Below, piece by piece: positions 10,993 through 25,900 of a DNA stretch of 59,305 nt; the first letter of the stretch is position 1, and the number at the start of each line of letters is the position of its first letter. Location: assembly GCA_946803715.1 (NCBI GenBank), contig CAMPET010000241.1:47156-106460 (forward strand), written 5' to 3'. The notes beneath the pieces are model-generated. The model searched no databases, had not been told where the DNA came from, and saw only the letters and a program-made list of their open reading frames with translations. This stretch comes from Beroe ovata. Its lineage: Eukaryota > Ctenophora > Nuda > Beroida > Beroidae. Both the position numbers and the translations under genes were made by a program.

Positions 10993-13900
10993 ATGGAGTC
11001 TCCCTCAGAAAGTCTCAGCACTCCCTCTCTGGCTACTGTTTTCTTTGATAAATTTGAAAAGGATGAGCTTCAAGAACTTCTCTCTACAAAACCCCATGAC
11101 TGGTTGTTTGCTCAAAATATTGTGGATGACAAGGTTATTATTTAACTTTGATAGATATCTTCATTTTAGTGTTTGGGATTCAGAATGATCACAGTTCAAT
11201 TGATCGTCAGGTCCCAGAGCTTTCTAATGGTCTGCTTACAAACATAACAAATCCTACACAAGAAAACCTGTCACACTATGTCATCCTGCTACAGAAGGAT
11301 AAGCCATTGGTAGCACATTTATCTATTCTTACCTAGATTGATGTATAACTGTTTATCATTGATTGCTTTTATATTACTCATTCATTTCTCTTACAAACAG
11401 ACCTTTTTAGAGCAAGAAGAAAGAGGATAGTTTTGATCTACGAGAGATTCAACAAATTATCAGGGAACTGACTGTCGGTATCAATGTCTTTGAGCAACTG
11501 CCTGGAATTTGTCTGAGACCGAAATTTGATAAGGGTAACTCAAATACAATGTATATAGGTAGGATGAGTCTTATTCCTGTTGGAATGCCTTTCTCTTACC
11601 TCTATTCCACCAGGAACATTTGTTGATGTGCCTCCAGCATACATTGACACCCATGTTGCCCAATGTATGCTAGAGCTAGACTATTACATGAAATGTTTAT
11701 GGCATGGGGCTCATTTTGGACGGGAACGAAGACAAAAGTTTACAGAAAGGTTTGTAGAATGAATTATTATCTGATTTTCATCAAAACTTTGCCCACCAAT
11801 TATAACCAAATGATTACTTCCCAGTTTCCAATTACCTTAATTACCTGAATCACACAGGTGGACAGATTTGATGAATGTTAACAAGGATGGAGAGCCGGAG
11901 ACAAGAGTTGACAAACAAAGTATCTTCAAGGACTATGGGATGTATGATTTCAACAAGGTAGATAATCTAATGAGCTTTACTTGAAGGGTTTTCATATTGG
12001 GTATCTTTCATTTCATAATATATTCCATAGGATCCTCATTGGAATGGGTTCTATGAAAAGGACATGGCGATGTCTGAAGATATAGAAGCATGCAAAAAGC
12101 TCAATCAAGAGGTAGCTATATTATTGCTTGTCAAACCTGACTGTACAACGCAACCATCCGCAAATTTAATGCTAATTTGGTCTTCAGTTGTACAATGATA
12201 ATATCAATGTTTGAAAAGCTGCAATATATTGCATATTAAAAGTTGTGGCCTGCTGTATAATCTCTTTTCTGCTTCATAAAGCACATACGATAATTAATGA
12301 TTTGTCTTCGCAAGTAAGATGTTTGCCAGTATATATAATAAGGTTTGGTGGTAAGATACTGGAAACTAAAGCTTCCTTTCTACAGATGTTGCTGTATTAT
12401 ATTATGCGATAGGTACCTACCTACATAATATGACTTTGATGATATGCACAATTGAATGCAAGAGTTTATGTCATAGCTCTCGACCTACCTATGCCAAGAT
12501 CATGTTATAGATCTAGATAGCTATCGACACAATATGTCGATAGTCCGTAGTCAATTATGACACGCAGTTGGTGTTGACATAAGTCCTAATAAGATATACT
12601 GGTCAGTTTCAAGTCAATATTTAACAATAAAGAGTAAGTGCTTGGATATGAATGGTGCTCCATTTCAGATACTCGATAGTATCGGAGTTTTCTTGCTATG
12701 CAGTATAACCGAAGCGGAACAGCACAAGAATATGATCGCATTTACTATTGGTCATGATATATCTTCATTTACAAGGTAAGAGATTGACATTAAATCAAAC
12801 ACTCGTGGAATTCTTTATACAAGCTGATACATTACATAGACATTCGAAATGGAATAGGGTTGGTTACGTAATGTATACAGGGGTGAATTATACCCAAGTA
12901 TAGAACATGGATTACCTATCGTTTGCGATAGTGAATCATGAATGATTTGTCTGCGTGTGTGTGGGTGGTCTGTAGAACCATTACCTAATTCTCGATGAAA
13001 TGATAAATGGTAAAATCCTTCCATTGGTAAGAACATTGCGGTTGTTTGAAATGAAATCATGGTTTATTTTCACTCGCAGGGCTGGTCTTGACAAGTTGGT
13101 CGATGACACCCATCAGCCACTTACCTGCTGGTTACAGTCACAACGCTCTGCTGTCAGGTAATACAGTGGTGTCAAATGTAGAAAAGTGGTGTCAGTTCGG
13201 AGACTGGTGTCTAGAGCTCGATCATGTCACGAACCACAATTTTGTTGCATAAAAAATTACTCTCTACCCAGGGATTGGTTCACCAAGAAGCCCAAGGTAG
13301 CACAACTCCTCGCAAAAGTGAAGTTCATCACGGCACTGAGCTACTTCTTGGTCAGCATGAAGAAGTTTAGCATGGTTCCAGACATAAGGTAAGATATTAA
13401 ATATCTAACTATCGATTTTGTGTATGAATTATTATAGTTAACTAATGTGGTCGGGATGGTTAATGGTTATTGGTTATTAATTTAAAAACTATGCCGTAAT
13501 GATAACGATTTGAATGAAAAGCGAGACTTTCTCACGCTCAATTAAAATTCAATGAACTTGTGATGCTCAATTTCTCTCGTTTCAGCTCCTTCCTCCCATC
13601 ACTGACAACAGAGCAAGTAAAAACGGAAGATACGCTCCCGCCCTTGATGTTGCATAGCGATAGTAACACGAGTAACAAGTTGTTCACTGACGATAACATG
13701 TACTCGCACATTCACGGGGGTGTCATCATAGGTTAGTGGTGTCAACTGACACCAGATGATGGTATCAGTGGAGGATAGTGGTGTCGGCGAGTGTCATTCA
13801 TTCTTCGAGCATTGCGCGTAGAGTGGCGTCAATGAATATTACGGTTTATGGTGTCAGCTGATGGTGTCAAGGGAGGGGGGCGAAGTCAACCGTCGTGGGT

Positions 13901-16900
13901 GGTGTTTTTTAATAAACTGGAGTAATGGAAATGATTACGAGTGACGTAAGCGGAGGGAATTTGTGACGGTCGAGAAAGCAACAACGCAGTGCAGGTTCCA
14001 CAATACCCGTTGTATAATTATTGCTCCTGCAAATTCCACCCTTATTAAGCTATTATATGCGGATAAATAGAGATCCTATTACTGTCTATTTGTTTCCCTA
14101 TTATATACAGTAAGTTGTTGACACCTACAACTCCACCCAAGTCCCAATATGGAAAGCTATCTCCGTTCAGTTTATATATATCCTCAATTCATTAATTAGT
14201 ACGATTCCCAATTCATAATCTATTCATTCATTATCGTCAGAACTGTGACGTTTCGAAATCTTATAATGATATATTATATCAATTATCACGGCGTGGGCGT
14301 TAATAATAGGAATAATAGAAAGGGGAGAAGGGGACACAAACAATTCCATTATCATATTGTGGACCCGACAGTACATCGCGCTACCTTCCCCCCCGGACTT
14401 TGGGCAATTTGGTCATGTCTGTCTTTGGAGACCCCTGTTATGACCAATCATGAAATATATAGGTATGATGTCTATGCAAACAATCTTGGCAAAAAGTTCA
14501 ATATTCCAAGAACCTTCGTACGAAGGGGCGGATGCTGATGTACAATTTCGGTGATTGAAGCCAAGCCCATTTTTGTTGTATATTGACAGGAACTCTATTG
14601 TTGTACGGTCTATTTAGCTATTCTTGTCCATGCAGCCTGCTATTCACAAAGGACAAGAGCAATTTGGGGTAACAAGAACGTAGAAATTGAAAAAAACCTC
14701 CCTCTGCAACCCTTTTAATGACGTATCCTATCTTAAAGCACCAAACATACTGCAAACGAACTTTCAATTGTTCTTTCTACACCCACAACACAACCAGCCA
14801 CGGTTTTAATATATTGTACCACCGATTTCCGCCACAGGTAAGGAGTGCATTACCCTCGCCTCGGCATCCGACGAGCTCATCGAGAAATACGATGCGATAT
14901 GTGAAGTTGCGTTCCAGCAAAACCACAAAAAGCTAAAGGGGAGTGGAGATGGAAATCTCTACCCAATGGCAGGTAACCGTCATAGCACTTTTTGAAGTTT
15001 ACCATCTTACGAAGACTTGCATTGTCGCTCAAGATGATTTGACGTCTCCCGTTGCAAGAAATATTCGCCATTGTAAGAAGAGCTCTGCTCACGATTCAAC
15101 TTTTGTCTTTCGTGAGTCATGAAGGTCTTTATTAAAGCTTTTTTCGAGATAAGTATCATATATGTGTAATATACGAGGTGCTTTTGTATAAAGGATGTCA
15201 TATCGCGACACGCCCAATTTATCTCATTCATTATAACACACAGATGGAGAATCAAATCATCATATTATGTCGGGCACTCATCGGACAAAGCTTACAGGTG
15301 CCAACTCCCCCCTTAGCTTAGCAACCCCGTGCACGTCATAGCAACCACACCCAGGTCTCAGCAACCATGCACGTCCCCTAGCAACCGTTGCTTAGCAACA
15401 TCTTGCGCATTGTTGCAACCTCCGCAAGGGTTTACAGATTGATAACCGCTCGAGAGACCGGAATTTGCAGCAAAAACCTGCCTGAAACAAGTAGTGTTAT
15501 GCTTTAGTGAGCCCTTGGAGAGGGGGTAATTATTCAGTAATCACTCTGTAAAACTCTGTTAACCTAGCGGAGAATTTTTTAGTACGATGAACCCCCCTTC
15601 GAGGCATAATAGAAAGAAATAATACTACCTATATTCATAACAATCATGCATCTCGTTTCCTTTCCCTTGTGGATCCAGACTCCAGTTAGACGTGTATGAG
15701 ACTTGGTAGAGCAGGGGTCAATTCTGGAAAAAATGTACGTGGGAGGCGTTGCTGTAATGAAAGGATTTCAAAGTTTGTGCTCGTTGTTTGGCGAAAAATA
15801 TGGAGAAAGTAGGCTTTGAATATATTTGAGTATATTTGTAGAAAAGTTGACTTCAAAGCAAATTCTTGAGGAAAAATATGGACATGAGAAATGTAGGAAG
15901 TATGGGTATTGTGTTGAAAAATCATTCGGTATTTCCATCCACGTCCATGCTTACATGCGAGGAATTAGCATGATTATGATCACAGCATGCAAACTAATCA
16001 ACAGCATATATTACCTTCGTGATTTGATCAATTAGTTTTAGGTTTTAGTTGGACGGGGAATTTAGTTCAACTCGTGTTCAATCTGAGAGAGAACCATTGC
16101 AATTATTGAACATTGTAGAGAGAATGTTATAAGCATGTAGATGGCATTCCATGTGGCTTGAAACATCGATTTATCTGTTTGTTTGTTTGTTTGTATGTTT
16201 GATTTGTACGTATACCTGTTTGTATTCGTCTGTTACACTGATCTATTTTCAGAAATGGAAATCGGAGGTAAGACGTATGCTATGGTAGCGATAGAGCTGG
16301 AAAAGCTCTACCTACAATCACCCAAGACACCGCGATGGTAAGTTATTATAGAATATCATCCTATTTTCAGAACACTCTAGCACCCAATGATTTCGAACCC
16401 CTCTATACAAGTTAAATATTATCTATCCCCGTCTTTCGCCCTGTTTCCAGGCTGCATACAATAATCGATGGCGCGGCACAGACTAAGAAACGAGTGTTTC
16501 CTGTGAGTGAGACTAGGATAGTTGAGCAGTTCAACAAGAGATTTGGGAATGTAAGTTGTAATTGCCACGTTGCTATAGCAACCGTATTCCAAGGAGGTTT
16601 AAACCGTGCCAAATATATATGTGTTGCGTGTAATTAGAAGTCCATTACACATTTAAGTGCCACATTACCAATCATCATTAAGGTCCATGATTAATGAATT
16701 ATCAAACAATGAAAACCACTCTCAGACGCTCTCCGTTATGTCATCGTCCACTCAGCTGGTATTGGTAATGGAAGTCAGTGTATGTGTGTGTTACCATGGT
16801 AACAAAACGACAGTATTTGTTGCCCAAGCAGCTTCCATTGTCGATGTCTAAACCGTGCTATTTATATTTGAGTATTTGGGTCATAGCCTGAGCTAGACAT

Positions 16901-19900
16901 TTTATTGTCCGCCCTAGGGATTACTGGTCAAAAGGCGGCACTCTCCTTCCAACAGATATGCCGCGTGACCATGTCTCGAGCTTAGTTTGCCGTACAATAA
17001 CTGTCGCTATCCTAGCCACTTATAATGATGTAGATTTTGATTGCAAAACGGCACTTAAATCAATTTCAGTCTATTCGAATTAAATCTCGATAGATTTTCT
17101 CAGAATAATCAATAATAGCTCAACCTTCTTCTCCCCTTACACCAGCTTCACAATTCCCCCAGCCCCAAAAGATCTCAACATCTCAACTCATGGTGGCAGT
17201 ACATCTGGGACGATCAGCCGTTTTCCAGCAGACAATGACGAAGAGCACCAAAACACGGCTCAGCAAGTGTGACGAGAAGAAGATGTCTATGATGCACTAT
17301 GCGGCGATGAACGATCATAGCAACCTGATATGTGAGTGTTGTAAGAATTCGGCAGCTTTTGAGTGAGATTTTGGCGTTTAATCGGTTCACTCTTGATGAT
17401 GAAAGTCATAAGATATGCTAACTCACTGCCAAGTTTGATTACGATATTCCCTTGGGACAAACCTATTACTCATCTATCGGATTGGTCACTACAACTCTAT
17501 CCATATCGAATTTCCCCATAATTCGCGCTCACCATCAAATTTCCCAATAATTATCCCGCACTGCGCGCCCACCATAACCTGCACGTGCCCTGGTTGCGCG
17601 CATCTGCTCCTTCATAATACACGTGTGTGTGCTCCTTCATAATACACGTTTATACTGTGTGTGTGTGTGTGTGTGTGCTCCTTCATAATACACGTGTGTC
17701 TTTCAGGTGACATGGTACGGACCTGGGGATGTGACGTTAACGTGAGGTGGGAGGGTGAGGCACGCACACACGGGCCCTCACCACTTCATATTGCCATACA
17801 GCACGGCGCCATCGAGTGTCTGATATGTCTGCTGAGCTACAACGCGCAGCTGAACTTGGTTAGTGAAGTACACCCCATCATTCACTCCCTCCTTCCATCC
17901 ATCTCTCCCCCTTCCTGGTATTAGTCAATGGTGTTCTAGAGTCTAGAGAGGTATGAGAAGGGTAGGAATCTGCTGCGCAGGACCCGAGGGCACTGGTTCT
18001 TCAATTCTTGTACTGGACACACAGTGACTGAGTTGATCCTTGTTTCTGAGAAAAGAATAGTGTGTGACACTCACTGACTTTCCCACTTTCTCTAGTCTCT
18101 ATGAATGATGATTAATTGGTCCGGGACTCACTATTCACTATGCAGTGAATTTATGAATAAAACAAACATCATGGCGCATTATACCAAATATCCGAATACT
18201 GAATAAAACCTATTATAAGGATTTTGCGGCACGGCCTATTATGGCCTTAAAATTTTTTCATTTATAGAGTCACGGTAATTGGAATTCGCGCGTCTGGTCC
18301 TGCCATATACGCACGTAAATAGAGAGAGAGCTATAGCTTGTCCGCTCGACAGGCAAATTGCAGATGTGGGCGTTCAAATTGGTATCTGACGTAGGAGGGG
18401 TTGACAATCTGGCATGGTATATTTCTATCACTTAAAACAATTGAAGAATAAAGTATGGGAAATAGTGAAATTGTCTTCCTATAAAGGAAGCTAATATTTC
18501 GGCGGAATTGAAGTGAGTAGCTCACGTTAAATCTGCTATGATAATTGATTGTGGCGATCTAAACTCTATATAAGTGGACCACTACTAAAACCACTACTCC
18601 TTCATAAACAACCACTGACAACTATTTTGCAGGAAGATGACAAAGGCTGGCTTGCAATTCACACTGCTTCCTATTATAATCAACATCTTATCGCTACACT
18701 CCTGCTCAAGAGAAATCCAGAGTTCATTAACGAGCCCACTAGGAACAAGGGTGAGAGGGCACTAAAAATAGTGGTTGTTAAATTAGAGGGTCACTCTTAT
18801 AAAAGTGATGAAAATCGGATGGAAAAGGGGGTCGAAAAGAGGGTTTTCTATGAGTTAGGAATTACCAAACCTCAAAAAGCGTTATATAAGCTCTCTTCTA
18901 GATGATGATATATTCCCTATTCTCATTCCCCAGAGAAATTGACACCACTCCTGCTGGCGTGTAGTAGCGGAGCTCTTGACACGGTTGAGAGGTTACTATC
19001 ACTGGGCGCATCTCCCACCACACTAACAACTTCTGACCGTGGTGTCATCCATCTGGCAGCGTTACATCGACATGTCAAGGTAGCTTAGTGATAAAGAGCT
19101 TAGTGATAAAGAGGGGATACTCATTCATGAACGAGCCCAAATATATGATTCAATGAAGCATTTTGATTCATTCATGAACGAGGAACTGCAGTTTTTCCTC
19201 TGGAATATTTTAATGGGATAAAACTCCGTTTTTAAATGAAACGAGACGTAGATTTTTATGTTTGTCACAAGTTTCGAATTGATAATTTCTACTGATTACT
19301 GCTACCTACCACGAAGCGTAATTGACGTCAATTATAATTAGCCACCAACGATGAAAGCGAATAGAAATTGGTTAGGCAAATAAAATAACACTCACAAATA
19401 CTTTATTGACCTTCTCTTGGTTATTGCCTTAACCATGTTATTATTAAACCACAAACATTCAACCAGCCTGTATAATCATCACATTAATCTCCTATCAACT
19501 CCACAATCATCACGTTAACCACCAATTAACTCCACAATCATCACGTTAACCACCAATTAGCTCCACAATCATCACGTTAACCACTAATTAAGTACCAATT
19601 AACACCTTGGTTCAGGTAATTGAGTTGTTTATCAAGAAGAGCTATCCTGACCTCGCGGTATGGGATATTCTGGTAAAGATGTTACGTAGTGACGAGGTGA
19701 AGGAGCGGTATCATGCCGTGGTGGCCCTGGATAGACTCACTAAAAACGGTGGGTTTTCCTGGGATTCACCGGTGGGTTTTCGGGGATTCACCGGTGAGTT
19801 TTCCGTGATTCACCGGTTAATCATCTTACCGTAATAATTTCACAGGCAACTTTCTGAAAATCACTATGCCACGTTACATTCTTACATTGACCGAAAAGCG

Positions 19901-22900
19901 GAAATTTTGGACGATAATCAAAGTTCAACCTATGGGTTAACAACTTTTAACGTTGTAGTTTAGTCGAAGTGTAGTCTGGGTAGCGAACGTGACGAACTTT
20001 GAACTGGGTAAATGGTTTGGTTAAATCGTACAGACAGTGGATTTATTGTCCAGTTTTTTATTTGTTCCTTAAGAACGTCTTCCATTCAGCATGGAAAAAT
20101 GTCGTGAAAAATAATTCTAGCTATCTGATATTGTACTCCAAACCCGCACAACTCTTACACCACACCCGCACACCCAGACTCCACACCCGCTCAACTCTAA
20201 CTGCACACCCGCACAACTCCACACCCGCGCAACTCAAACCCGCACAACTCTACAGGAGAAAACTGGCAGGAATTGCTCGATGCGGGTGCGGTCCCCGCCC
20301 TAGTTGACATCCTCAAACCAGACCCTCGGAAACTTCCAGAAGAGGAAAACAGTGTAGCGAGAATGGACCTTAAAATGCAAACATCAACCGTCATAAAGTT
20401 AGTCATGTAGTATTATATATACAGAGCTGATGGATATGGTCAAATCTGAGTTGAAAAAAGAAGACTTTTTGCTTTGTAGTTGATTATACTGGAGAATCTT
20501 TAAATGCATTGCTTTTGGTGCCAATTGCCGTAGGATAGCGCGTTGATATCGATCACAAAGCGTGCTAGGATAAGAAATTGTAGAAAAACCAGCACAGGCA
20601 ATATTAGGATGACACGATTTATTTTGAGTCAATGTGTCTAGAAAAACTATTACTACTATAAACACAGACTGTATATCACACTTACACAGGAATCTATCGT
20701 GCGAAGATGACGTGAGACGTGCTATCGCAGCTACCAACGCCCTCAAAACATTCATTGGACTGCTTTCCTTGCCTCATGATGTGATACAATCCAATGCTGC
20801 GACCATCATATCCGATGTGTGCCAGGTAAAGTGTGACTAATCATGGGAGCTCTGGTCATTATAACCAATCAAATACAACCTACGGATATCGGCCAACCGA
20901 AAACCCTAAAATCTGTATCAACCAATCACATCCTCCCAAATCTGTGTCAACCAATCACATCCTCCCAAATCTGTGTCAACCAATCACATCCTCCCAAATC
21001 TATATCAACCAATCACAGGCTGCTAAATAGCTATCAACCAATCACAGCCTGTTATATCTCTATCAATTCTCTCATCAGGTGAACGATAACGCCCAGAAGG
21101 TGGCAAGTGAAGGTGGCATTGCGCCTCTTATCGTACTCCTGAAGAGCTGGATGCCGTCTGTCCTCACTTCAGCCATGAGATCACTCTCACAGCTAGGTAC
21201 TATTATTATTACTACAGGATACAGTAGGCAACAACTTTGATGAATTTTTGTTGCTCCTGTTTGAAAATCTAAATCAGAGATCGATGTGTCAATTCTGAGT
21301 TTGATGATTTCTACTTTGAATAATTAATTTAGAAATAATATGGTCGTGTATCCAAGAATGATCCTCAAACCGATTGCACAAATTCACAAAGTTTATAAAG
21401 ACAGCGAAATCGAAATGAAATCTTTGAAGTTCATCGTACGAAGAATGATAAAAGTTACTCGATTCATTTCTTCCAGAGCAATTGTTTAAAATCAGAAAAC
21501 TGCCATACCAATGCACGGCAAAATATGATAACAATTTGAAACTATTGCCGAACAGTTTTACCTAAAGTTTACTAACTAAAAACAGTGAGCACACCAGCGT
21601 TTTATGTTTAGTTAAGCGAGTCTCTAAAAGCAGCAGTCCCTTCGACCGACCTCTGCCCTGTGATAGGACCATTCCAATCCCGGCATTATCCCCTATCAGC
21701 TCGAATATATATATTTGCACTTATATCAGAACATCTGACTCTCCTAATTCATGCCGAAAAGAAGATTTCCCTGTTCTTGGTTAGTCTCGAAGTTTCTTGT
21801 CCATCCCTTGCACTGCTTCTCTCCTGGTCGACAAGGTCTCATGGATTGCCGTTTGACCACCTCCACATTCTCTACTGAACCTGGAAATGGGAGAGAAATT
21901 AGAAATTCTGTGGCAAATGTTTAGTTTAGTATAAGTACCATTGTATTATATCACTACTTATGATAAATCACTAAGAAGGGAATAGAAAGCAACTTGAAAT
22001 TTACTTTGTTGAAATAACCTACCCTGCTCATCCGCATTGTTGATCGCAGCTGCACTGGAATGCTCGACTCCGACAGCGAAAACCACACACACCACCACTA
22101 AAACTGCCGATGAAACCATGGTAACGATTGTATATGGAAAGAGGGCGGTATGGAGAGGGATAACAGAGAAACTCTAGTTCGTTCACTGGCGATAGAGTGT
22201 CTGACCCGTGCTTTTATACCCAACACACACACACTCTCTCTCTCCCGACCATTCACCATTGGACGACATCATCGCTATATGTAACGCGCTATAATCAGTC
22301 CCTCTCCATCGCACTCTCTCTCTCTCTCTCACCCCCTTATATTATGCAGCTCTCTTTCTGCATCTCTTTCTGCATCTCTTCGCTCTCTTTCTAACTCTCT
22401 CTCCCTCTAACCCCCTATAATATGGTACTCTCTTTCTGCCTCTCTTTCTCTCCACATCCTCGAAATTCTTTCTACCTGGATGTCCATTATGCCACAAAGC
22501 GCGCGGACTCAGTCCAATCTTATGGGTGATATAGGTACTAGAGTACTAGGTCCGGCACGAATAGTTGTAATTAACGGCCTTAATAACACACGAATTATAA
22601 TATAGATCATTTGAGTGCTGTCCCCGAAATTGCTTCTACACCGCGCCGCTCAAAATTGAAATTTAACTATCTAGTATTTATTTTACGTAACGTGCCTACT
22701 ATCACCAACTTTAGTATTATCTTAGCGATATTCTAATCTCAAAATAATCTGCGTCTCCTAAAAGAAGTATTATAAATTCGTATTTGAAACGTACTGATGG
22801 ATGAAAATGCAATCTCAGATTCCCTTGCTATAGATAAAATTTTCCTCCGTTCAGAATTGAAGGATTTCGATTTCGGAAGAGAAATAGTGAAGCAAGACTG

Positions 22901-25900
22901 GATGAGTAAATTTTGGTAATTTTTTTGGTAAAATTTCTACAAATCCTCACTTGTCGAAATCCTAACGTTTTTACCGTAAAAACGTTAGGATTTCGACACG
23001 CGTATCATTCGAAGATTGATTTGAACGAAAAGGAGGACGATACCTATTAAGGATTTAAGGAGAAGAATGTATTCTTACTCCAGCATGCCCTTGAAATAGG
23101 CTCAAGTTTTAATCGTTCACATTTTTCTCTGATTGATGTTGAGGAAAGAAAAAAAAGGCATCCGGGTTCGTTGCAATTCATGCTATGCATTGAAATAGCG
23201 TTGATGAAAATATTGATGAGAGCTCAGTCAACTCAGCTATTGTTTCTTCAAAGGTACATAGAAATGAGAAGAATGGTGCGTGCAGCAGTACTTGTTTCGC
23301 TTGAGGAGGGAGAATCTATTCAGTGAAATTATTTTCTCAGTGCAGCAGCAGCTGCTGATGAGGGTGCCATATGAGAAGAAAATATGTATTGCAAAATTTA
23401 TAGAATAAGAAAGGGGGTTATAAAAGTAAAGTGCTTTGCTTTCACGAGATAAGGATCAAGATAGGCCGGGATTCTTGCCAACTCGAAGACTGAATGAAAT
23501 TTAATTCGCTTCGAGAATGATATGCTTTTGTGTTTGATGATCTGAAGAAAATATTATCATATCAAATAAGCGTATCGCTTAAATCGAATTTAGTATTGAT
23601 GATTACTCATTATGATCGATTACTCATTTAAATCATTATTTCAGGCGCAAATTACGAAAACAATAAAGATGAGATTGCGAAAAGTGGGGGTTTGGAACCA
23701 CTTGTGTCGCTATTAGACAACAGTGACGCCAAGGTCAACATTCTCTCACATTAAATGATACCCATCCAGCAACATTTCCCTACCACTTTGACACCAATTC
23801 TCACTTGATACCAACATCCATTGTCTATTGACACCACTCTCTCTCTCTTTCTCTCTGACGCCGCCTCTTCCTTGACACCACTCTCCCTTGACACAACTTC
23901 TCCCTTGACACCACTCTTCCTAGACACTACTTCTCCCTTGACACCACTCTCCCTTGACACGACTTCTCCCTTGACACGATTTCTCCTTTGACACGACTTC
24001 TCCCATGAAACTTCCCCCTTCTCAGCAGCATATCCTTGACACCACTTTGTAACCAGGTGCAAGCAGAAGCAGCCAACGCTCTGAATGTTGTTTGCCGGGA
24101 AAGTGTCAACAACCAGAACTTCATCATTTCTATCGGAGGTATACCACCCTTGGTCAAGCTGGTCCAATCTACAAACATAGAGGTCAGTACCATCACTGAG
24201 ACTCGATGCTATAATGATTCAGTCTCGAGATTTGGTGGTTATGATAGTACGGACTGGGGAGGCGGGTATTGCAAGAATTTGGGATCGCACCATGTTACCA
24301 TGATACCATGTTACCAAGTTACCATGTTGAATAGTGCATGTCAAAGCTATGGAAATATCAGAAATTTCTTGCCTGGAATGTCCTGGCTTTTTAACATGTA
24401 CCTAATCAATGTATTGGGAGATAACCAGTCACTTTACTGTAAGCCGTTATCGAATTCGATACTTCATAAGTTGCCATGGATGCAGCCTTACTCAATCATC
24501 AGATGAGAGCTTGTATCAGTGTAGCAGCATCAACCAGCTTACCTACCAGTTCTTTAGATTCTCGTTATTTCGGTTGAATGCTAAGTTTTTGCACCGATAG
24601 TAACTGATGGATTACAATCTTCGTGGGATCCCTCCTAGAATTAGTTTCAACGAATCCACGGTTTGTGTCTACAACTATATAACTACTGATGGATCCCTTG
24701 TTGAATTCCGCGTGAATTAACTATTAAATATTAACCAACACCGAAGGCAATACTGAATACCTACCATTTATACCTATTCCTCAAATCGCCCGTTGACTAT
24801 GAAAATAAGATTTGACTCCATAACGATTCGCGGAATTTCGGAGAACTTTAACATTCACAACTCGAAATATTGGGATTGAATTTTATGTTGTCAACAGTAC
24901 GAGAGAGGGATTTACTATTGTGATTATATTCTTGTGAAATATAGAGCTAGTCTGTTGTGAGGTGCCTATAATTTTCCTTACCACTGGGTCATAAAACTTT
25001 NCCTCAATGGCGATGTCCAAGTCCGGGAGGGGGCTTATTAAATATTAACCAACACCGAAGGCAATACTGAATACCTACCATTTATACCTATTCCTCAAGT
25101 CGCGCGTTGACTAGGAAAATAAGATTTGACTCCATAACGATTCGCGGAATTTCGGAGAACTTTAACATTCACAGCTCGAAATATTGGGATTGAATTTTTA
25201 TGTTTTCAACAGTACGAGAGAGGGATTTACTATCGTGATCATATTCTTGTGAAATATAGAGTTAGTCTTTTGTGAGGTACCTATAATTTTCCTTACCACT
25301 GGGTCATAAAACTTTAAACTTTTAAAGTCTGAAAAAAGGTTCTGGTTTTTTATGGTGCACTGCCACTTACCATTGTCAACATGACTTACATCAGAGCTTC
25401 TGAAAAGGGGGAGGGGAGGGGCGAGAAGGCGACGTGCTCTTCTGCAAAAATAACTCATTACAAACACCTCCCATGTAGCTCCTTACTTATTATTAATGGA
25501 CGATGAGTCATAGTCCGTGACGTGGTCCAAGATAAGGGAGCCGTCACATCTGTCATCATCTGTCATATTTAACACAGTGACCTCTGTTTATCCATATTTG
25601 CAGGCGGTTGGAACACCGCAACCAGTTTAAGTTATACACTTCCTCACTGCACACGGGTTTAAATCTCAAACATGATCGTAATGAGAAGTGTTGCGATACG
25701 TTTAATAAAACTCCCTTGGGACAAATGTTTCAATTCAGGTACAAGTTAGCGCAGCTGGTGCCCTGAGATCCCTTGCCCAGTCTAACAGTGTGTCACAAGG
25801 CAGGATTGCTGATTTAGGGGGTATCAACCCCCTTATCAGACTCCTCAAGTCAAATCCTCGGAATTTAGATGTGAGTTGTCAGACTTTCTAGGAAATATCA

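Larger units (their letters stand above)
10993..16550 (+). other. ANKAR: ANKAR N-terminal unique region, exons 1-13
   Basis: Exons: 10993-11133, 11184-11309, 11411-11558, 11614-11749, 11858-11957, 12031-12111, 12669-12775, 13080-13157, 13272-13388, 13586-13731, 14838-14972, 16253-16337, 16451-16550. Recognisable stretches include LTVGINVFEQLPGICLRPKF (exon 3), ELDYYMKCLWHGAHFGRERR (exon 4) and KTYAMVAIELEKLYLQSPKT (exon 12). The acceptor of exon 2 is the least certain: AG at 11182-11183 and AG at 11209-11210 are both in frame. Confidence 0.85.

Noticed and set aside
22952-22998. microRNA precursor
   Set aside because: A 3-nt loop and perfect 22-bp stem with no flanking pairing do not fit a Drosha/Dicer hairpin.
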